Notes: a model not told the origin generated them from the sequence alone. DNA of 32,707 nucleotides from Bacteroidales bacterium (GCA_027067975.1 JAMOUS010000204.1:1-32707), one strand, 5' to 3'; positions 1 through 7,971 are shown, counted from the first letter of the stretch. Made by a program: numbers and translations.

Positions 1-2
1 AT

Positions 3-980
3 ATCCTGATAAGGGAAGGGAGTGCGGCGAAGAATTTCAGCGCATTACATCCTCTGATCGACCGGTATCCCGACAAGGTGATGTTCTGTACGGATGACAT
101 ACATCCGGACGATCTGATGGTAGGACACATTGACACGATGGTCCGAAGGGCATTGGAAGAGGGACATAATCTGTGGAAGGTGTTAAAAGCGGCAGGGAAG
201 AATGCAAAAGAATTTTACAGGTTGCCGATCGGGATGTTGCAAGTGGGAGATCCTGCTGACTTGCTCATCGTGGACAATTTGAAAAGTTTAGAGATCAAAG
301 GGGTGTTTGTGAATGGAGAGAGGATTGAGGATGTTGGAGAAGAAGATGGGAGGAATGATCAACCAAATCGTTTCAAAAGAAAAAGGATCGAAGAAAAAGA
401 CCTGGTTGTCCGGGCCGAAGGGGAAAAGATCCATGTCATTACGGCTGAGGACGGCAGTCTGTATACGAAAACGGTTAAGGAGAGTGCAAAGATCGTGAAT
501 GGGGAGGTGGTATGTGATACGGAAAGGGACCTGTTAAAGATCGTGGTGGTGAACCGTTATGAGGAAGGAACCACTCCGGCGGTCGGTTTTATCAAGGGTT
601 TTGGAATGCAAATTGGGGCCATTGCCACGAGCATTGCACATGACAGTCATAATGTGATCGGGATCGGGGCCAATAAAAAGGATCTAAAAGAAGCGTTGGA
701 AGCGGTGATTGAAAAGAGAGGCGGCATGGCCTTTGTTACGGGAGGAAAGAAAAAGGTATTACCCTTGCCGGTGGCGGGACTGATGAGCGAGGGGAGAGGA
801 GAGCGTGTGGCCGAGGATTACAGGGAGCTAAACCGGTTGGTGCAAGAAGCCGGGAGCGGCATGAAAGCGCCATTTATGACACTATCCTTTATGGCGCTCC
901 TGGTAATTCCGGAATTAAAGATCGGAGACAAAGGTCTCTTTGATGTAAAGGAGTTTAAATTTAAAAATTTGTTCGCCTAA
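3..980 (+). CDS. ade: Adenine deaminase, C-terminal part (5' end outside window)
   Basis: The reading frame is open from the first bases of the window, so the gene starts upstream; about 325 C-terminal residues are visible. Adenine deaminase converts adenine to hypoxanthine plus ammonia in purine salvage, in the cytosol, and is a metal-dependent amidohydrolase. The sequence shows REGSAAKNF near the left edge and FCTDDIHPDDL just after it, both typical of the amidohydrolase barrel of this family. These are followed by a short amidohydrolase-type strand segment (adLLIVDNL) and the family's C-terminal domain, with GFIKGFGMQIGAIATSIAHD and GIGANKKDL. The stop is TAA at 978-980. Full members have roughly 550-600 residues, so a little under half is missing. 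The parS-like palindromes begin directly after the stop. The family assignment is secure; the start cannot be seen. Confidence 0.93.
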   Translation: MLIREGSAAKNFSALHPLIDRYPDKVMFCTDDIHPDDLMVGHIDTMVRRALEEGHNLWKVLKAAGKNAKEFYRLPIGMLQVGDPADLLIVDNLKSLEIKGVFVNGERIEDVGEEDGRNDQPNRFKRKRIEEKDLVVRAEGEKIHVITAEDGSLYTKTVKESAKIVNGEVVCDTERDLLKIVVVNRYEEGTTPAVGFIKGFGMQIGAIATSIAHDSHNVIGIGANKKDLKEALEAVIEKRGGMAFVTGGKKKVLPLPVAGLMSEGRGERVAEDYRELNRLVQEAGSGMKAPFMTLSFMALLVIPELKIGDKGLFDVKEFKFKNLFA

Positions 981-981
981 G

Positions 982-995
982 GTTCCACGTGGAAC
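982..995. other. parS: parS-like centromere site 1 (ParB-binding palindrome)
   Basis: GTTCCACGTGGAAC is a perfect 14-base palindrome starting one base after the adenine deaminase stop codon. The chromosomal parS consensus bound by ParB/Spo0J is TGTTnCACGTGAAACA, and this site has its central CACGTG core and flanks. A second copy lies 44 bp downstream, centre to centre. No parA or parB gene is in the window. The function is inferred from the motif alone. Confidence 0.82.
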
Positions 996-1025
996 AAAGA
1001 ATAAAATACAAAAAAATAAAATACT

Positions 1026-1039
1026 GTTCCACGTGAAAC
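1026..1039. other. parS: parS-like centromere site 2 (ParB-binding palindrome)
   Basis: GTTCCACGTGAAAC, extended to TGTTCCACGTGAAACG at 1025-1040, matches the classical Bacillus-type parS at 15 of 16 positions. It is the second of a pair separated by an AT-rich spacer and lies about 35 bp upstream of the uvrC -7 box. ParB loading here could also influence uvrC transcription, but that is speculation. Confidence 0.85.
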
Positions 1040-1073
1040 GTTTCCGGGCATGGTGGGAAGATGAGGGAAATCG

Positions 1074-1081
1074 TATCTTTG
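1074..1081 (+). promoter_or_regulatory. Bacteroidetes -7 box for uvrC
   Basis: TATCTTTG fits the Bacteroidetes TAnnTTTG -7 element. It ends five bases before the A of the uvrC ATG, so the expected transcription start is at or next to the start codon, which would give a leaderless message. No convincing -33 TTTG is visible. Confidence 0.55.
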
Positions 1082-1085
1082 TGGC

Positions 1086-2903
1086 ATGGCAGGGAGCAAG
1101 CAGTTGGGTTTGCGGGAGCAGGCGGGTCAGTTGCCCGATATGCCCGGGGTCTATCTCTTTCTTGACAAAGAAGGGAAGGTGATCTATGTGGGGAAGGCCA
1201 AAAGTCTTCGGAAGCGGGTCCTCTCCTATTTCACGGGACAAGTCGAAGGCAAGACGCGGGTGCTGGTGGGCCGGATCGCGGCCATCGATCATGTGCTTAC
1301 GGAAAACGAAGCGGATGCACTGCTGCTGGAAAACAATCTGATCAAAAAATATCAACCTCGCTACAACATCCTTTTGAAAGACGACAAATCCTATCCCTGG
1401 ATCGTTGTCAAGAACGAACCCTTCCCCCGTGTCTTTCTTACCCGGAACCTTCTGAATGACGGATCGGAGTATTTCGGTCCCTATACCTCCGCCCGAATGG
1501 TACGCACCCTCCTCGACCTTATCCGTCAGCTATATCCTTTGCGCACCTGCTCGCTGCGGCTTACCCCGCAAAATATCAAGGCAAAGAAATACCGGGTATG
1601 CCTGGAATACCACTTGGGGAAATGCAAAGCTCCCTGCGTCGGCCGACAAAATGAAGAGGAATACCTGAAAGATATTGAAGCGGTCAGAATGATCCTGAAA
1701 GGGAATATCCGGGAGGTGATCCGACACCTGGAACAACTGATGAAGGATTATGCCGCTGATTATGAGTTCGAGAAGGCGCAGGCAGTGAAAGAAAAGCTGG
1801 AGATCCTGGAAAAATACCAAAGCCGCTCTGTAGTGGTAAATCCACGCATCCGTGATGTGGATGTCTTTTCCATCGTGGACACCCCGGATCTGGCCGTGGT
1901 CAATTTTTTGAAAGTGGTCAACGGAGCGATCGTACAGTCGCATAACGTGGAGGTGAAAAAAGTGCTGGGAGAAGAAAAGGAAGAGATCCTCCCCCTGGTG
2001 GTGAGTGAGCTGCGGCAGCGTTTCGGAAGTTCCGCGCAGGAAACGTTGGTGCCGTTCCTTCCCGCCGGCGAACTCCCCGGAAGCCGGTGGCATGTCCCGC
2101 AAAGGGGCGAGAGAAAAAAATTGCTTGAAATGTCCGAAAGGAATGCCCGTTACTATTTCCTGGAGATCCAAAAAAGAAAGGAACAGTACAAAAAGAAAAA
2201 AGGGTATGAACCGCTTTTGGAACAACTGCGCCGCGACCTGCACATGAAGGAATTGCCCAGGCATATTGAATGTTTCGACAATTCCAATCTGCAAGGGAGT
2301 GATCCGGTTTCGGCCTGTGTCGTCTTCCGGGATGGCCGCCCCAGTAAAAAAGAATATCGCCATTTCAATGTGAAAACGGTGGAGGGTCCGGACGACTACG
2401 CCACGATGCGGGAAGTGGTATGGCGCCGTTACCACCGTTTGTTGGAAGAAGGGGCTGAGCTCCCGCAACTGGTCGTGATCGACGGAGGGAAGGGACAGCT
2501 CAATGCCGCCCGTGAAAGCCTGCAAAACCTGGGGATCCAAGACCGGATCACACTCATCGGGATCGCAAAGAGACTGGAAGAGATCTATTTCCCGGATGAT
2601 CCGGTGCCCCTGTATCTCGACAAAACCTCAGAATCACTCCGTCTCATCCAATATCTCCGCGATGAAGCCCACAGGTTCGGGATCATCTTCCATCGCAAGA
2701 AAAGAGAAAGGAAAATGAGCGGGAGCGAACTGGAGAAGATTCCCGGTATTGGCCCTGCCACGGCGGAAAAACTCATCCGGACACTGGGTTCACTCGCAGC
2801 CGTGCAAGAAGCGCCTGAAGCTTCGCTGGCCCGGTTGGTCGGAAAGGAAAAGGCGAAACGGATTAAGGATCATCTTATGGATAACTCCGGTCGTACGTCC
2901 TGA
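1086..2903 (+). CDS. uvrC: Excinuclease ABC subunit C
   Basis: UvrC makes the two incisions flanking a lesion in UvrABC nucleotide excision repair. At 605 residues it is full length. The GIY-YIG nuclease domain is at about 19-100 (PGVYLF, then VIYVGKAKSLRKR). Four cysteines between about 150 and 190 (RTCSLR, YRVCLEYHLGKCKAPC) match the iron-sulfur cluster ligands. A UVR domain follows at about 205-245 (YEFEKAQAVKEKLEIL), then the RNase H-like endonuclease domain (HIECFDNSNLQGSDPV; VVIDGGKGQL; DEAHRFGI) and C-terminal helix-hairpin-helix motifs (LEKIPGIGPATAEKL). The ATG at 1086 gives the usual N-terminal spacing to PGVY. The gene stands alone behind its own -7 box and the parS pair. In other Bacteroidales I recall uvrC lying next to dtd, mazG-like and deoC; here those three are 20 kb downstream. 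Confidence 0.98.
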   Translation: MAGSKQLGLREQAGQLPDMPGVYLFLDKEGKVIYVGKAKSLRKRVLSYFTGQVEGKTRVLVGRIAAIDHVLTENEADALLLENNLIKKYQPRYNILLKDDKSYPWIVVKNEPFPRVFLTRNLLNDGSEYFGPYTSARMVRTLLDLIRQLYPLRTCSLRLTPQNIKAKKYRVCLEYHLGKCKAPCVGRQNEEEYLKDIEAVRMILKGNIREVIRHLEQLMKDYAADYEFEKAQAVKEKLEILEKYQSRSVVVNPRIRDVDVFSIVDTPDLAVVNFLKVVNGAIVQSHNVEVKKVLGEEKEEILPLVVSELRQRFGSSAQETLVPFLPAGELPGSRWHVPQRGERKKLLEMSERNARYYFLEIQKRKEQYKKKKGYEPLLEQLRRDLHMKELPRHIECFDNSNLQGSDPVSACVVFRDGRPSKKEYRHFNVKTVEGPDDYATMREVVWRRYHRLLEEGAELPQLVVIDGGKGQLNAARESLQNLGIQDRITLIGIAKRLEEIYFPDDPVPLYLDKTSESLRLIQYLRDEAHRFGIIFHRKKRERKMSGSELEKIPGIGPATAEKLIRTLGSLAAVQEAPEASLARLVGKEKAKRIKDHLMDNSGRTS

Positions 2904-2963
2904 GATAATGTTTCGTCACCGGTCTGTTATAGAGCCGTATAACATGGTGATAAATAGAGTATG

Positions 2964-2997
2964 GCTACGTAGTGGTCTACTGAGTTGACTACGTAGC
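2964..2997. repeat. Inverted repeat downstream of uvrC (paired CTACGTAG palindromes)
   Basis: GCTACGTAGT at 2964-2973 pairs perfectly with ACTACGTAGC at 2988-2997 around a 14-base loop. Each arm contains the self-complementary octamer CTACGTAG, so the element can be read as a hairpin or as two identical palindromic half-sites 24 bp apart. The following bases are A-rich with only a short T-run, so it is a poor intrinsic terminator. It could be a uvrC transcript end or a protein-binding site. The rest of 2904-3078 shows nothing recognisable. Confidence 0.5.
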
Positions 2998-3078
2998 TGC
3001 TAAAAAACATTTTCCGGCGAGGAATTGGTGAGGGGAAACGGTACGAAAAGCGAAAGATATGGATGATGAACCGATACA

Positions 3079-3348
3079 ATGAACAGTCTTATGAGAAACA
3101 TTGAAGAACATTTGCGCCGACAGGTGGGTATCCCGGAAGGAAAATGGGTGCCGGGCGTCTATACCAACGGTTTTGTCAGCTTTACCATCCAGCGGATCCA
3201 TGGCGAGGAGGTTTTGCTTTACGCCAACAGCGACATTCCTTATCTGGGTCTATCGGAAGATGAAGCCTTGCGGATCGAGTTGGAAGAACTGACCGTGCTC
3301 TTTGGGGAGCTGCTCGCTGATTTTCGGCTTACCTGGCGTCACCCTTAA
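3079..3348 (+). CDS. Small protein of unknown function (89 aa)
   Basis: I do not recognise a family. It encodes 89 residues, or 85 if the ATG at 3091 (MRNIEEHL) is used. The sequence looks like a compact soluble alpha/beta protein: an amphipathic N-terminal helix (MRNIEEHLRRQ), a strand-rich middle (GFVSFTIQRI, EEVLLYANSD) and an acidic helical C-terminus (LSEDEALRIELEELTVLF). There is no signal peptide, membrane segment or cysteine cluster. Codon use resembles its neighbours and the composition is protein-like, so I believe it is real. It lies 66 bp upstream of the arsR-like gene on the same strand. No promoter motif is clear. Confidence 0.6.
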   Translation: MNSLMRNIEEHLRRQVGIPEGKWVPGVYTNGFVSFTIQRIHGEEVLLYANSDIPYLGLSEDEALRIELEELTVLFGELLADFRLTWRHP

Positions 3349-3390
3349 CAGAATATCGGGCGAAAACTTGACAGGTAGCATGAAAAGTAT

Positions 3391-3416
3391 ATTCACATAT
3401 TCATATCTTTGTGAAT
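3391..3416. promoter_or_regulatory. Imperfect palindrome overlapping arsR promoter and start: candidate self-operator
   Basis: ATTCACA at 3391-3397 is mirrored by TGTGAAT at 3410-3416 with a 12-base spacer, an ATTCAnn-type palindrome of the length and symmetry typical of ArsR/SmtB operators. It spans the -7 box at 3404-3411 and touches the ATG at 3415. Autorepression by the downstream ArsR-type protein is therefore a natural guess, based on position and symmetry only. Confidence 0.45.
3404..3411 (+). promoter_or_regulatory. Bacteroidetes -7 box for arsR-like gene
   Basis: TATCTTTG matches TAnnTTTG and ends four bases before the ATG at 3415. Either the message is leaderless, or translation starts at the second ATG (3439). 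A TTG at 3368-3370 is too far upstream to be a normally spaced -33 element. Confidence 0.5.
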
Positions 3417-3732
3417 GTCAACAAAACCTGCCCGACCGATGAAAAAAGAGAAAATGACCGAAGAACAACTCGAAAAGGCTGCCAATATCCTGAAAGCCGT
3501 GGCACATCCCATGCGGATCGCGATATTGGAACATCTCGAGGACGGTACCCACATGACCGTTACACAGATCCACAACCTCCTGGGATTGGAACAATCCACT
3601 ACCTCCCATCACCTTGGGATCCTCAAAGACAAAGGGATACTGGGATCGAAAAGGGAGGGGAAGAATACCTTCTACTTTATGAAATACAAGAATATCAGTC
3701 AGGTACTGGATTGTTTGAGAAAAAACGTATGA
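3415..3732 (+). CDS. ArsR/SmtB-family winged-helix transcriptional regulator
   Basis: The protein has 105 residues from the ATG at 3415, or 97 from the ATG at 3439. It shows the ArsR winged-helix fold: LEKAANILKAVAHPMRIAILEHL (helices 1-2 with the HPmRiaIL signature), VTQIHNLLGLEQSTTSHHL as the recognition helix, then the wing LKDKGILGSKREGKNTFY. The metal-binding ELCVCDL-type motif of arsenic or cadmium sensors is absent and the only cysteine is near the C-terminus, so the effector is unknown. An imperfect palindrome overlaps its promoter and start codon and could be its own operator. The following genes queD, polA and nfo lie 17, 4 and 12 bases apart, so they may be co-transcribed with it. 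Confidence 0.88.
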   Translation: MSTKPARPMKKEKMTEEQLEKAANILKAVAHPMRIAILEHLEDGTHMTVTQIHNLLGLEQSTTSHHLGILKDKGILGSKREGKNTFYFMKYKNISQVLDCLRKNV

Positions 3733-3749
3733 TATAAGCTGACAGGGAG

Positions 3750-4199
3750 ATGCCCAAAATACGCATCACGAAGATCTTCACCTTTGAGATGGCCCATGCA
3801 TTGTGGAACTATGACGGGCCGTGCCGCAATATTCACGGTCATTCTTACCGCTTGGAAGTGACCGTACGGGGGGAGCCTCTTGAGGATGATAAAGATGTAA
3901 AGAACGGAATGGTGATGGATTTCGGTGATTTAAAGCGGATCGTGAAAGAGAAGATCATCGACCGGTATGACCATTGTGTGGTGGTGAACGAAAGAGCTCC
4001 TCACGATTTTCTGGGGCGGGTGGAACAGATGTTTTCGCGTTATGAGGTGACCTCTTTCCAGCCGACCAGTGAAAACCTGTTGGTCCATTTTGCCGGCATC
4101 CTCCGAGAAGTGCTCCCCCAAAGAGTGGAATTGGTGGCATTGCGGCTTTTTGAGACCGCGACCAGCTATGCAGAATGGCTGAAAGAGGATAATCCGTGA
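3750..4199 (+). CDS. queD: 6-carboxy-5,6,7,8-tetrahydropterin synthase (QueD/PTPS family)
   Basis: A 149-residue protein of the 6-pyruvoyltetrahydropterin synthase family. In bacteria it normally makes 6-carboxytetrahydropterin from dihydroneopterin triphosphate for queuosine biosynthesis. The zinc ligands are visible as His16 (FEMAH) and His29/His31 (NIHGHSY). The catalytic Cys25 sits in GPCRNIHGH, the Asp74-His75 pair in DRYDH, and the pterin-binding Glu in LFETATSYAEW near the C-terminus. It follows the arsR-like gene by 17 bases and ends four bases before polA, so it is probably part of the same transcript. No queC or queE is present in the window. A true PTPS function cannot be excluded from sequence, but QueD is far more common in this phylum. 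Confidence 0.93.
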   Translation: MPKIRITKIFTFEMAHALWNYDGPCRNIHGHSYRLEVTVRGEPLEDDKDVKNGMVMDFGDLKRIVKEKIIDRYDHCVVVNERAPHDFLGRVEQMFSRYEVTSFQPTSENLLVHFAGILREVLPQRVELVALRLFETATSYAEWLKEDNP

Positions 4200-4203
4200 G
4201 ATC

Positions 4204-7029
4204 ATGAACGATGAACCGAACCGCGAAGAGAAGGCTCTTTATCTGTTGGATGCCTATGCCTTGATCTTTCGGGCCTATTTTGCTTTTATCCGGAATCCCC
4301 GTATCACCTCGAAAGGTCTGAACACTTCGGCAATTTTTGGTTTTGTGACCACGCTTGAGGAACTTCTGCGGGAGTATGATCCTTCCCATATTGCGATCGT
4401 CTTTGACCCTCCGCGGCCCACTTTCCGACATGAGATCTATCCCGAATACAAGGCCAACCGTGACCAAACCCCCGAAGACATTAAGATCGCGGTGCCTTAC
4501 ATCAAACGGCTGGCAGAAGCATACCGCATTCCCGTGCTTGAGATCCCGGGATATGAAGCGGATGATGTGGTGGGAACCCTTTCGAAAAAGGCGGCGACAC
4601 GTAGTTTCACCACCTATATGGTCACGCCTGACAAAGATTACCTCCAATTGCTCTCCGAAAAAACCTTTTTGCTAAAACCCCGATCCCGACGGAATGAGAT
4701 GGAGAAGATCGGGTTGAAGGAACTTCCCGAATATTTTCAGGTACAACGTCCCGAACAGGTGATCGATGTGCTGGCCCTTTGGGGGGATGCTTCCGATAAC
4801 ATCCCCGGTGCGCCGGGGATCGGGGAAAAAACGGCAAAAAAGCTGATCAATGAATACGGTTCGCTCGAAGGCATCTATGAGAACCTTGATAAAATAAAGG
4901 GAAAACTCAGGGAAACCCTTGAAAAATACCGCGACCAGATCTTCCTATCCCGGGAATTGGTCCGTATCCGTACAGATGTTCCTATCGAATTCGATGAGGA
5001 AAACCTGCGGCATACGGAAATGGACAGAAAGAAACTGGAGGAGCTTTTCCGGGAACTGGAGTTCCGGACGCTCATGGAGAGGATCCTGCAGAAGGACACA
5101 AAGGGTCCTTCTCCATCATCCCGTTCCCACAGTCAGGACGCTGTACAAGGGTCATTGTTCGGAGAGGAGTTTTCGAATGGCGAAGAACAGGAAGGAGGGG
5201 ACGGGGAAGAGAAAGACCGTACCATCGGGAATACCGAACATCATTATCAGCTGTTGGATACGGACGAAGCGATCCGGACATTGGTGAAAACACTTTCCGG
5301 AAAAAAGGCTTTTGCCTTTGATACGGAGACCACGGGCCTCGATTTTCTGGATGCAAGGATCGTGGGACTTTCCATTTCATACCAGGCGCATCAGGGTTAT
5401 TATGTTCCTTTTCCGGAGGATCCTGAAGGGACGCGAAAAAGATTGGAATATTTCAGGTCTCTTTTTGAGGATGAACGGATCCTCAAGGTCGGTCAGAACA
5501 TCAAATTCGACCTGCATATCCTGGCCAATCACGGGTTGCGGGTACGGGGTCCGATCTTTGATACCATGCTGGCCCATTATCTTCTTTATCCGGATCAACG
5601 GCACAACCTCAATGAGATGGCTTTGACGCTATTGGGGTACCGGCCCGTAGCCATCGAGGAGCTGATCGGGAAAAAGGGGAGGGATCAGCTCAGCATGCGG
5701 CAGGTGGAAGAAGAGAAGCTGAAAGAGTATGCGGCCGAGGATGCGGATCTCACCTGGCAACTCTATGAAATTCTTGCTCCCCGTTTGAAAGAGGCGGGCT
5801 TGGAAAAGCTTGCCAGGGAGATCGAGATGCCGCTGGTGCGGGTGCTGCTGGCCATGGAACGTACCGGAATACGCTTGGATGTCCGGGTGTTGAAAGAGTA
5901 TGCGAGTAAGCTGAGAGAGGAGCTTGCCCAACTGGAAAAGGAGATCCATGCCTTGGCAGGGAGAGAGTTCAACATCTCCTCACCGAAACAGTTGGGTGAG
6001 GTGCTCTTTGAAGAACTCAAAATCGCAACGAAGACCAAAAAGACCAAGACCAAACAGTATTCCACCAGTGAAGAGGTGTTGGTCCAGTTAAAAGGGACCC
6101 ATCCCATTGTGGAGAAAGTCCTGGAATACCGGTCGATTCGCAAACTGCTCACCTCTTATGTGGAAACGTTGCCGGAGCTGGTGCATCCCCGCACGGGTCG
6201 TATCCATACGGAGTTTAACCAGGCCATTGCCGTGACCGGCCGTCTCAGTTCTGCAAATCCCAACCTTCAGAACATTCCCGTCCGCGAGGAACGGGGCCGG
6301 GAGATCCGGAAAGCTTTTGTCGCGGCGGATGAAGAGCATCTTCTTTTCTCGGCCGACTATTCGCAGATCGAGCTGCGCCTGATGGCCCATTTGAGCGGTG
6401 ATGAAGGGCTCATCGAAGCATTCCGCGAAGGTCGCGACATCCATGCCGCCACGGCCGCGAAGATCTATGATGTCCCGCTGGAGAAAGTGACACGGGAAAT
6501 GCGCAGTCACGCCAAAACGGCCAACTTCGGAATTATCTACGGGATCTCGGCCTTTGGCCTGGCACAGCGTCTGGACATCCCCCGTAGTAAAGCCAAAGAA
6601 CTGATCGAAGGATATTTCCGTTCCTTCCCGGGGGTGAAGGCTTACATGGAAAAGAGTATCCAGATGGCACGGGAGAAAGGATATGCGGAAACAATCATGG
6701 GACGCCGGCGCTACCTGCCCGACATCCACTCGGGGAACAGCTATGTACGCAGCAATGCCGAACGCAATGCGATCAACACTCCCATACAGGGGTCGGCGGC
6801 CGATATCATCAAACTGGCCATGATCCGTATTCAACGCATCCTGGAAGAGAAGAAGTACCGGACCCAAATGATCCTGCAAGTTCATGACGAGTTGCTGTTC
6901 GATCTTTATATACCGGAAAAGGATGAAGTGATCGAAAAGGTGGTGTACGAGATGGAACATGTGGTCGAGCTACGGGTGCCGCTTGTGGTCGATTATGGGA
7001 CTGGCAGGAACTGGCTGGAAGCTCATTAA
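4204..7029 (+). CDS. polA: DNA polymerase I
   Basis: At 941 residues this is a full-length three-domain Pol I for Okazaki fragment maturation and repair synthesis. The N-terminal 5' nuclease shows DPPRPTFRHEIYPEYKANR and GYEADDVVG (about residue 116). The proofreading exonuclease is intact: DTETTG with Asp373 and Glu375, GQNIKFDLHIL, and YAAEDADL as motif III. The polymerase domain shows motif A (SADYSQIELRL, Asp718), motif B (KTANFGIIYG) and motif C (QVHDELLFD, His894-Asp895). The linker between the nuclease and exonuclease domains, at about 295-345, is rich in Ser, Glu and Gly. It starts four bases after queD and ends 12 bases before nfo, suggesting co-transcription of two DNA repair genes. 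Confidence 0.98.
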   Translation: MNDEPNREEKALYLLDAYALIFRAYFAFIRNPRITSKGLNTSAIFGFVTTLEELLREYDPSHIAIVFDPPRPTFRHEIYPEYKANRDQTPEDIKIAVPYIKRLAEAYRIPVLEIPGYEADDVVGTLSKKAATRSFTTYMVTPDKDYLQLLSEKTFLLKPRSRRNEMEKIGLKELPEYFQVQRPEQVIDVLALWGDASDNIPGAPGIGEKTAKKLINEYGSLEGIYENLDKIKGKLRETLEKYRDQIFLSRELVRIRTDVPIEFDEENLRHTEMDRKKLEELFRELEFRTLMERILQKDTKGPSPSSRSHSQDAVQGSLFGEEFSNGEEQEGGDGEEKDRTIGNTEHHYQLLDTDEAIRTLVKTLSGKKAFAFDTETTGLDFLDARIVGLSISYQAHQGYYVPFPEDPEGTRKRLEYFRSLFEDERILKVGQNIKFDLHILANHGLRVRGPIFDTMLAHYLLYPDQRHNLNEMALTLLGYRPVAIEELIGKKGRDQLSMRQVEEEKLKEYAAEDADLTWQLYEILAPRLKEAGLEKLAREIEMPLVRVLLAMERTGIRLDVRVLKEYASKLREELAQLEKEIHALAGREFNISSPKQLGEVLFEELKIATKTKKTKTKQYSTSEEVLVQLKGTHPIVEKVLEYRSIRKLLTSYVETLPELVHPRTGRIHTEFNQAIAVTGRLSSANPNLQNIPVREERGREIRKAFVAADEEHLLFSADYSQIELRLMAHLSGDEGLIEAFREGRDIHAATAAKIYDVPLEKVTREMRSHAKTANFGIIYGISAFGLAQRLDIPRSKAKELIEGYFRSFPGVKAYMEKSIQMAREKGYAETIMGRRRYLPDIHSGNSYVRSNAERNAINTPIQGSAADIIKLAMIRIQRILEEKKYRTQMILQVHDELLFDLYIPEKDEVIEKVVYEMEHVVELRVPLVVDYGTGRNWLEAH

Positions 7030-7041
7030 CAAAGAAAAGAT

Positions 7042-7887
7042 ATGGGAAAGTTCGTGGGTGCTCATGTCAGCGCGTCGGGTGGGGTGGAAAATGCCCCGGT
7101 GAATGCTCATGAGATCGGGGCAAAGGCTTTTGCCCTCTTTACAAAGAACCAGAGACAATGGCGGGCGAAACCTCTGAGCCGGGAAAGTGTCATCCGGTTT
7201 CGGGAGAACATGGAGCAGTACGGTTTCGATCCGGACCATGTCTTGCCGCATGACAGTTATCTGATCAACTTGGGCCATCCGGACAAGGAAGGATTGCAAA
7301 GGTCGCGGGAAGCCTTTTTCGACGAGATGGAACGGTGTGAGCAGTTGGGTCTGAACAGGCTCAATTTCCATCCGGGCAGCCACCTGAACAAGGTGAGCGA
7401 GGAGCGGTGTCTCCTTACCATTGCCGAGTCGATCAATCTGGCGCTCGACCGCACAAGGGGAGTCACGGCGGTGATCGAGAACACGGCGGGGCAAGGAACC
7501 AACCTGGGCCACACCTTCGAGCAAATCCGTTTTATCATCGACCATGTGGAAGACAAGAAACGGGTCGGCGTTTGCATCGACACCTGCCATGCTTATGCGG
7601 CAGGGTATGATATTAAAAGCGAAGAGGGATATGAGAAGACCTTCCGCGAATTTGAGGAGGTGATCGGCATGCATTATCTGAAAGGGATGCATCTGAACGA
7701 TACCAAGAAAGGACTCGGCTCCCATGTCGATCGCCATGACAACATCGGGAAAGGTTTGCTGGGGGTGGAGGTGTTCCGTCGCATCATGAACGATCCCCGT
7801 TTCGACGGGCTGCCGTTGATCCTGGAAACACCGGACAGCTCCTTGTGGGCCGAAGAGATCCGGATGCTTTACTCTTTCATCGCCTGA
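7042..7887 (+). CDS. nfo: Endonuclease IV (apurinic/apyrimidinic endonuclease)
   Basis: A 281-residue, full-length TIM-barrel enzyme that cleaves the backbone 5' of abasic sites in base excision repair, using a three-zinc centre. Diagnostic segments are GAHVSASGG at the N-terminus, [56 protein letters not shown] and the C-terminal PLILETP. These supply the His, Glu and Asp zinc ligands. The start ATG is 12 bases after the polA stop. The pairing with polA makes functional sense, since Pol I fills the gap after incision. The next gene begins 84 bases downstream behind its own -7 box. Confidence 0.97.
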   Translation: MGKFVGAHVSASGGVENAPVNAHEIGAKAFALFTKNQRQWRAKPLSRESVIRFRENMEQYGFDPDHVLPHDSYLINLGHPDKEGLQRSREAFFDEMERCEQLGLNRLNFHPGSHLNKVSEERCLLTIAESINLALDRTRGVTAVIENTAGQGTNLGHTFEQIRFIIDHVEDKKRVGVCIDTCHAYAAGYDIKSEEGYEKTFREFEEVIGMHYLKGMHLNDTKKGLGSHVDRHDNIGKGLLGVEVFRRIMNDPRFDGLPLILETPDSSLWAEEIRMLYSFIA

Positions 7888-7936
7888 GCGATTGTCGCCT
7901 TCATAGGTGCCGTGCAGGCAGCTGCCGGAAAAAAGA

Positions 7937-7944
7937 TAACTTTG
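7937..7944 (+). promoter_or_regulatory. Candidate -7 box upstream of the sigma/FecR hybrid gene
   Basis: TAACTTTG fits TAnnTTTG and lies 27 bases before the ATG at 7972. A short GC-rich inverted repeat (CCGGG at 7945-7949 with CCCGG at 7957-7961) falls in the predicted leader. No good -33 element is visible. This would be the only promoter candidate in front of the SusC/D cluster. Confidence 0.4.
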
Positions 7945-7971
7945 CCGGGTGGGATTCCCGGAGGTATACGG

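Noticed and set aside
1530-2540. A 336-codon minus-strand open frame opposite uvrC
   Set aside because: Antisense shadow; uvrC is complete and conserved here, and the antisense product is Phe/His-rich without motifs.
3101-3292. A second small frame overlapping the 89-aa protein
   Set aside because: The translation is Cys/Arg/Ser-rich and frame-shifted relative to the more protein-like frame at 3079.
7889-7900. Small hairpin after nfo (GCGA/TCGC) as terminator
   Set aside because: Only four pairs and no T-run follows.
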